A program made the position numbers and the translations under genes. The notes beneath the pieces are model-generated. The model ran no database searches. It saw nothing but the letters and a program-made list of their open reading frames with translations, and was not told the origin of the DNA. A stretch of 6,423 bases of DNA, taken from contig DROE01000185.1 in assembly GCA_011322005.1 (NCBI GenBank), positions 1 through 6,423 on the forward strand. Direction: 5' to 3'. Of the stretch, positions 4,360 to 6,423 are shown one piece after another; the first letter of the stretch is position 1, and every line of letters begins with the position of its first letter. This DNA comes from Devosia sp. (GTDB taxonomy: Bacteria > Pseudomonadota > Alphaproteobacteria > Rhizobiales > Devosiaceae).

Positions 4360-5948
4360 GGGGTTACCTCAATTCCGACCGCGTCGACATAACGCTGGGT
4401 GTTGATCAGATCCTGTGCTGAAATCCCGGCGCTGGTGAACACAAGATTGGGAAACAGCCCCGCCAGTACGATAACGCCAACCAAAGCAATCGCGGAACCC
4501 TGCGCCGCCCACTTTTCCAGGGGGGTCAAACTGCGCAGGCGATCATTCTTGTGTTCGGACCGCGCGCCCTCCCGGCCCTGTCTCCAGAATATATGTGCCC
4601 AAAGCCGTGTTCCGGCAATCGAGGTAAGGATAGAGTTGGCCAGAACCGCAAACAACAGCAGCCAGTCCGCGTTTTCAATGGCTCCTTGGGCGAGAAGAAG
4701 CTTTGGCCAGAACCCTAGGAAGGGAGGCAGTCCGGCCGCGCCAAAAATCAGTATCAGAAACATGATAGAAATCGGGGAACTGGCAGCGTAAACGCCGCCC
4801 ATCTGTCTGGTGTCGGTGGCCTGGGTTACACGCTCGACCAGTCCGGACACAAGGTACAGAGCTGACATGGTCAAAATGGAATGAAAGGCATAAAAAATCG
4901 CACCGGCAACACCCACAACCGTGGGCAGGGCCATGCCGGCAAACACCGCACCGATGCCACCGATTACGATAAAGCCCAATGCACGGCGCAGGTTTGTCTG
5001 GGCGAGTGCACCCAGAGGCGCAACAAGAAGTGTGGAAACGGCGATTGCCGTCAATACGGGATCAAGAACATCGCGCGAAGCGGGCAAGAGGGCGATCATG
5101 ATCCGCAACAGCGCATAAACTCCGACCTTGGTGAGCAAGCCCGCGAACAATGCGGATACCGCAGCATCAGGCGTGTGATAGGAAGCAGGAAGCCAGGCGT
5201 TTACCGGAAACGCCGCAGCCTTCATGCCGAATGCCAGAAGAAACAGGGCGGCAATTCCGGTCATGGCTCTTTTATCGGCCTCGGGGGCCACCAGAGAAAT
5301 ATCGGCCATGTTCAGCGTGCCCAGAAGCCCGTAGAGATAGCCCAGGCCGACGAGAAAAAAAGTGGTAGCCAGAAAATTCAGGAAGCCGTATTTCACCGCG
5401 CCATCCAACTGGATTTTGCGCCCCCCGATTATCATCAGGCCAAAGGATGCAATCAGCATCACTTCAAACCAGACATAAAGGTTGAAAAGGTCTCCGGTCA
5501 AAAACGCCCCGGTGACACCGGCCAGCAGAAGCAGCACCAGCGGATAAAATCCGTGGCGTTGTTCGCGAGGAACGATCTCGGCCTGAAAGAAAACAAGAAC
5601 GACAAGCGTAACCACAGAGGCCGCCAGGGCAAAGCCCGCCCCCATAAGATCGGCCGCAAAACTGATGCCGAAGGGGGGAAGCCAGTTTCCCATGGTCATG
5701 GCCAGAGGGCCGGTTTCCAGCACTTTCCAGAAAAGATCAATTTCCACGACAATGATGGCCACCACCGCCAGAATTGCAAAGCCCGACTGGGAACCTCTGG
5801 AGTGGCGGAGCACAAGCAGCAACGCTCCAGCCATCAGGGCAATGACGACCGGCAGGATGAGCCTCCAATCGCCCGCAGCGGTGGCTGTCTGGAGCATGGC
5901 AGCGGGCAGTTCGCTCACCGCATCCGGTCCGTTGTGTGAAGTTTCCAT
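4356..5948 (-). CDS. mnhD: Monovalent cation/H+ antiporter subunit D (MnhD/PhaD)
   Basis: Predicted 530-aa polytopic membrane protein of the NuoL/M/N proton-translocating family, one of the two large antiporter-like subunits of Mrp complexes. The residues expected for proton conduction are present: Glu162 in LFNLYVWFEVMLIASFG, Lys243 in FGMKAAAFPVNAWLP, and Lys274 in LLTKVGVYALLR. The loop HTPDAAVSALFAG (258-270) is the family hallmark. I count roughly 14 hydrophobic segments from residue 29 on. The first 28 residues are polar and longer than I expect for the family; an in-frame ATG at residue 18 (5897) is a possible alternative start, and the ribosome site at 5948 is weak. It starts 12 nt after mnhC and overlaps mnhE by 4 nt. 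No disruption is seen. Confidence 0.97.
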   Translation of the reverse strand: METSHNGPDAVSELPAAMLQTATAAGDWRLILPVVIALMAGALLLVLRHSRGSQSGFAILAVVAIIVVEIDLFWKVLETGPLAMTMGNWLPPFGISFAADLMGAGFALAASVVTLVVLVFFQAEIVPREQRHGFYPLVLLLLAGVTGAFLTGDLFNLYVWFEVMLIASFGLMIIGGRKIQLDGAVKYGFLNFLATTFFLVGLGYLYGLLGTLNMADISLVAPEADKRAMTGIAALFLLAFGMKAAAFPVNAWLPASYHTPDAAVSALFAGLLTKVGVYALLRIMIALLPASRDVLDPVLTAIAVSTLLVAPLGALAQTNLRRALGFIVIGGIGAVFAGMALPTVVGVAGAIFYAFHSILTMSALYLVSGLVERVTQATDTRQMGGVYAASSPISIMFLILIFGAAGLPPFLGFWPKLLLAQGAIENADWLLLFAVLANSILTSIAGTRLWAHIFWRQGREGARSEHKNDRLRSLTPLEKWAAQGSAIALVGVIVLAGLFPNLVFTSAGISAQDLINTQRYVDAVGIEVTP

Positions 5949-5960
5949 TGTCGGCCTGCC

Positions 5961-6341
5961 CTAATAACTCATCGGCGGGCGCGGGGCATTTTTCGGCTCC
6001 GCGAGGCGCATATTGTCTGTGTCGTCTGCATCAAGCTCCTGATAGGCGCGATAACCCAGAACAAGCAGAAAGGTGAACAGTGCAAAGCCGATCACAATTG
6101 CCGTCAGAATCAAAGCCTGCGGCAAAGGATTAGCAGCGAGTTCCGAAGGTCTGAGCGCCCCTGCGGGAACAATGGGAGGCACTTCAGGTGAAACCCGTCC
6201 CATGATAAATATTAACAGATTGACTCCGTTCCCCAGAACGGCAATCCCCAACAACATGCGAATGACCGAGCGTGACAATATCAGGTAAATGGCGGCGGTA
6301 AAAAACGCCCCGACAAACGGAGCCATCAAATATTCGGTCAT
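5961..6341 (-). CDS. mnhC: Monovalent cation/H+ antiporter subunit C (MnhC/PhaC)
   Basis: Predicted 126-aa protein homologous to NuoK. Three membrane segments lie at about 5-23, 26-47 and 75-97. The conserved GIAVLGNGVNLLIF (32-45) and NPLPQALILTAIVIGFA (71-87) are intact. The tail after 103 is polar and ends in a Pro-rich piece. AAGG lies 3 nt before the ATG, within GAGGAAGG. The start overlaps the stop of the upstream B-type subunit (ATGA), and mnhD follows after 12 nt. Confidence 0.96.
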   Translation of the reverse strand: MTEYLMAPFVGAFFTAAIYLILSRSVIRMLLGIAVLGNGVNLLIFIMGRVSPEVPPIVPAGALRPSELAANPLPQALILTAIVIGFALFTFLLVLGYRAYQELDADDTDNMRLAEPKNAPRPPMSY

Positions 6342-6423
6342 TTGCCTTCCTCGTCTTCTTCCAGCGCCAGAGCAACCGCCGAAATTGTTCCCACCACGGC
6401 CAGATACACGCCTATGTCAAAAA
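6338..6423 (-). CDS. mnhB: C-terminal end of antiporter subunit B (MnhB/PhaB) or fused A/B, cut by the window edge
   Basis: Only the last 27 codons and the stop are in the window; the gene continues past the right edge. The visible end, FDIGVYLAVVGTISAVALAL followed by EEDEEGK, matches the last membrane helix and acidic tail of MnhB-type subunits. The stop overlaps the mnhC start by 3 nt. In some Mrp systems A and B are one fused protein, and that cannot be told apart here. Confidence 0.85.
   Translation of the reverse strand, partial: FDIGVYLAVVGTISAVALALEEDEEGK

Noticed and set aside
4881..5939. A 352-codon open frame on the + strand
   Set aside because: It lies wholly antisense to mnhD. 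Its product is very rich in Lys, Gln, Gly and His, as expected when a membrane-protein gene is read on the opposite strand, and it has no recognisable motif.

Overview
The window looks like a chromosomal segment of an alphaproteobacterium of the order Hyphomicrobiales (Rhizobiales). The reasons are a Ros/MucR regulator with a Cys-Asp-His-His finger, a DUF6456 protein beside a stand-alone DnaA-domain-IV-like protein, a short DUF5330-like secreted or anchored protein next to sufE, and a rhizobial-type Pha (Mrp/Mnh) antiporter operon. I cannot fix the genus. No RNA gene, CRISPR array, intact insertion sequence or phage gene was seen.

Layout: positions 1-234 hold no gene I can support. On the + strand lie a small DUF5330-like gene (235-546), closed by a strong intrinsic terminator (602-642), and sufE (690-1109). 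Everything from 1140 to the right edge is on the - strand. In transcription order (right to left) it is: the 3' end of an MnhB/PhaB-type subunit (or of a fused A/B subunit) cut by the window edge, mnhC, mnhD, mnhE, mnhF, mnhG, then mucR, then the DnaA-domain-IV-like gene, then the DUF6456 gene, which converges on sufE. The antiporter genes overlap by 3, 4, 4 and 8 nt at B/C, D/E, E/F and F/G; only C/D has a gap (12 nt). This is a tightly coupled operon for one multi-subunit membrane complex. mucR is separated from mnhG by 135 nt that carry a cluster of inverted repeats, and it ends in its own terminator (2610-2643). The DnaA-IV-like and DUF6456 genes overlap by 8 nt, with the second gene's Shine-Dalgarno sequence inside the first.

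How the genes work together: the Mnh/Pha complex is a cation/proton antiporter for pH and Na+/K+ homeostasis. SufE passes persulfide sulfur from a cysteine desulfurase to Fe-S assembly. MucR is a global DNA-binding regulator of the Ros type. The two coupled genes downstream of mucR look like DNA-binding or regulatory proteins without a known job. The most interesting points are this gene pair, the similar sequence block found upstream of both mucR and the DnaA-IV-like gene, and the structured control region and leader of mucR. No clearly new multi-gene system is visible; most of the window is conserved core chromosome.
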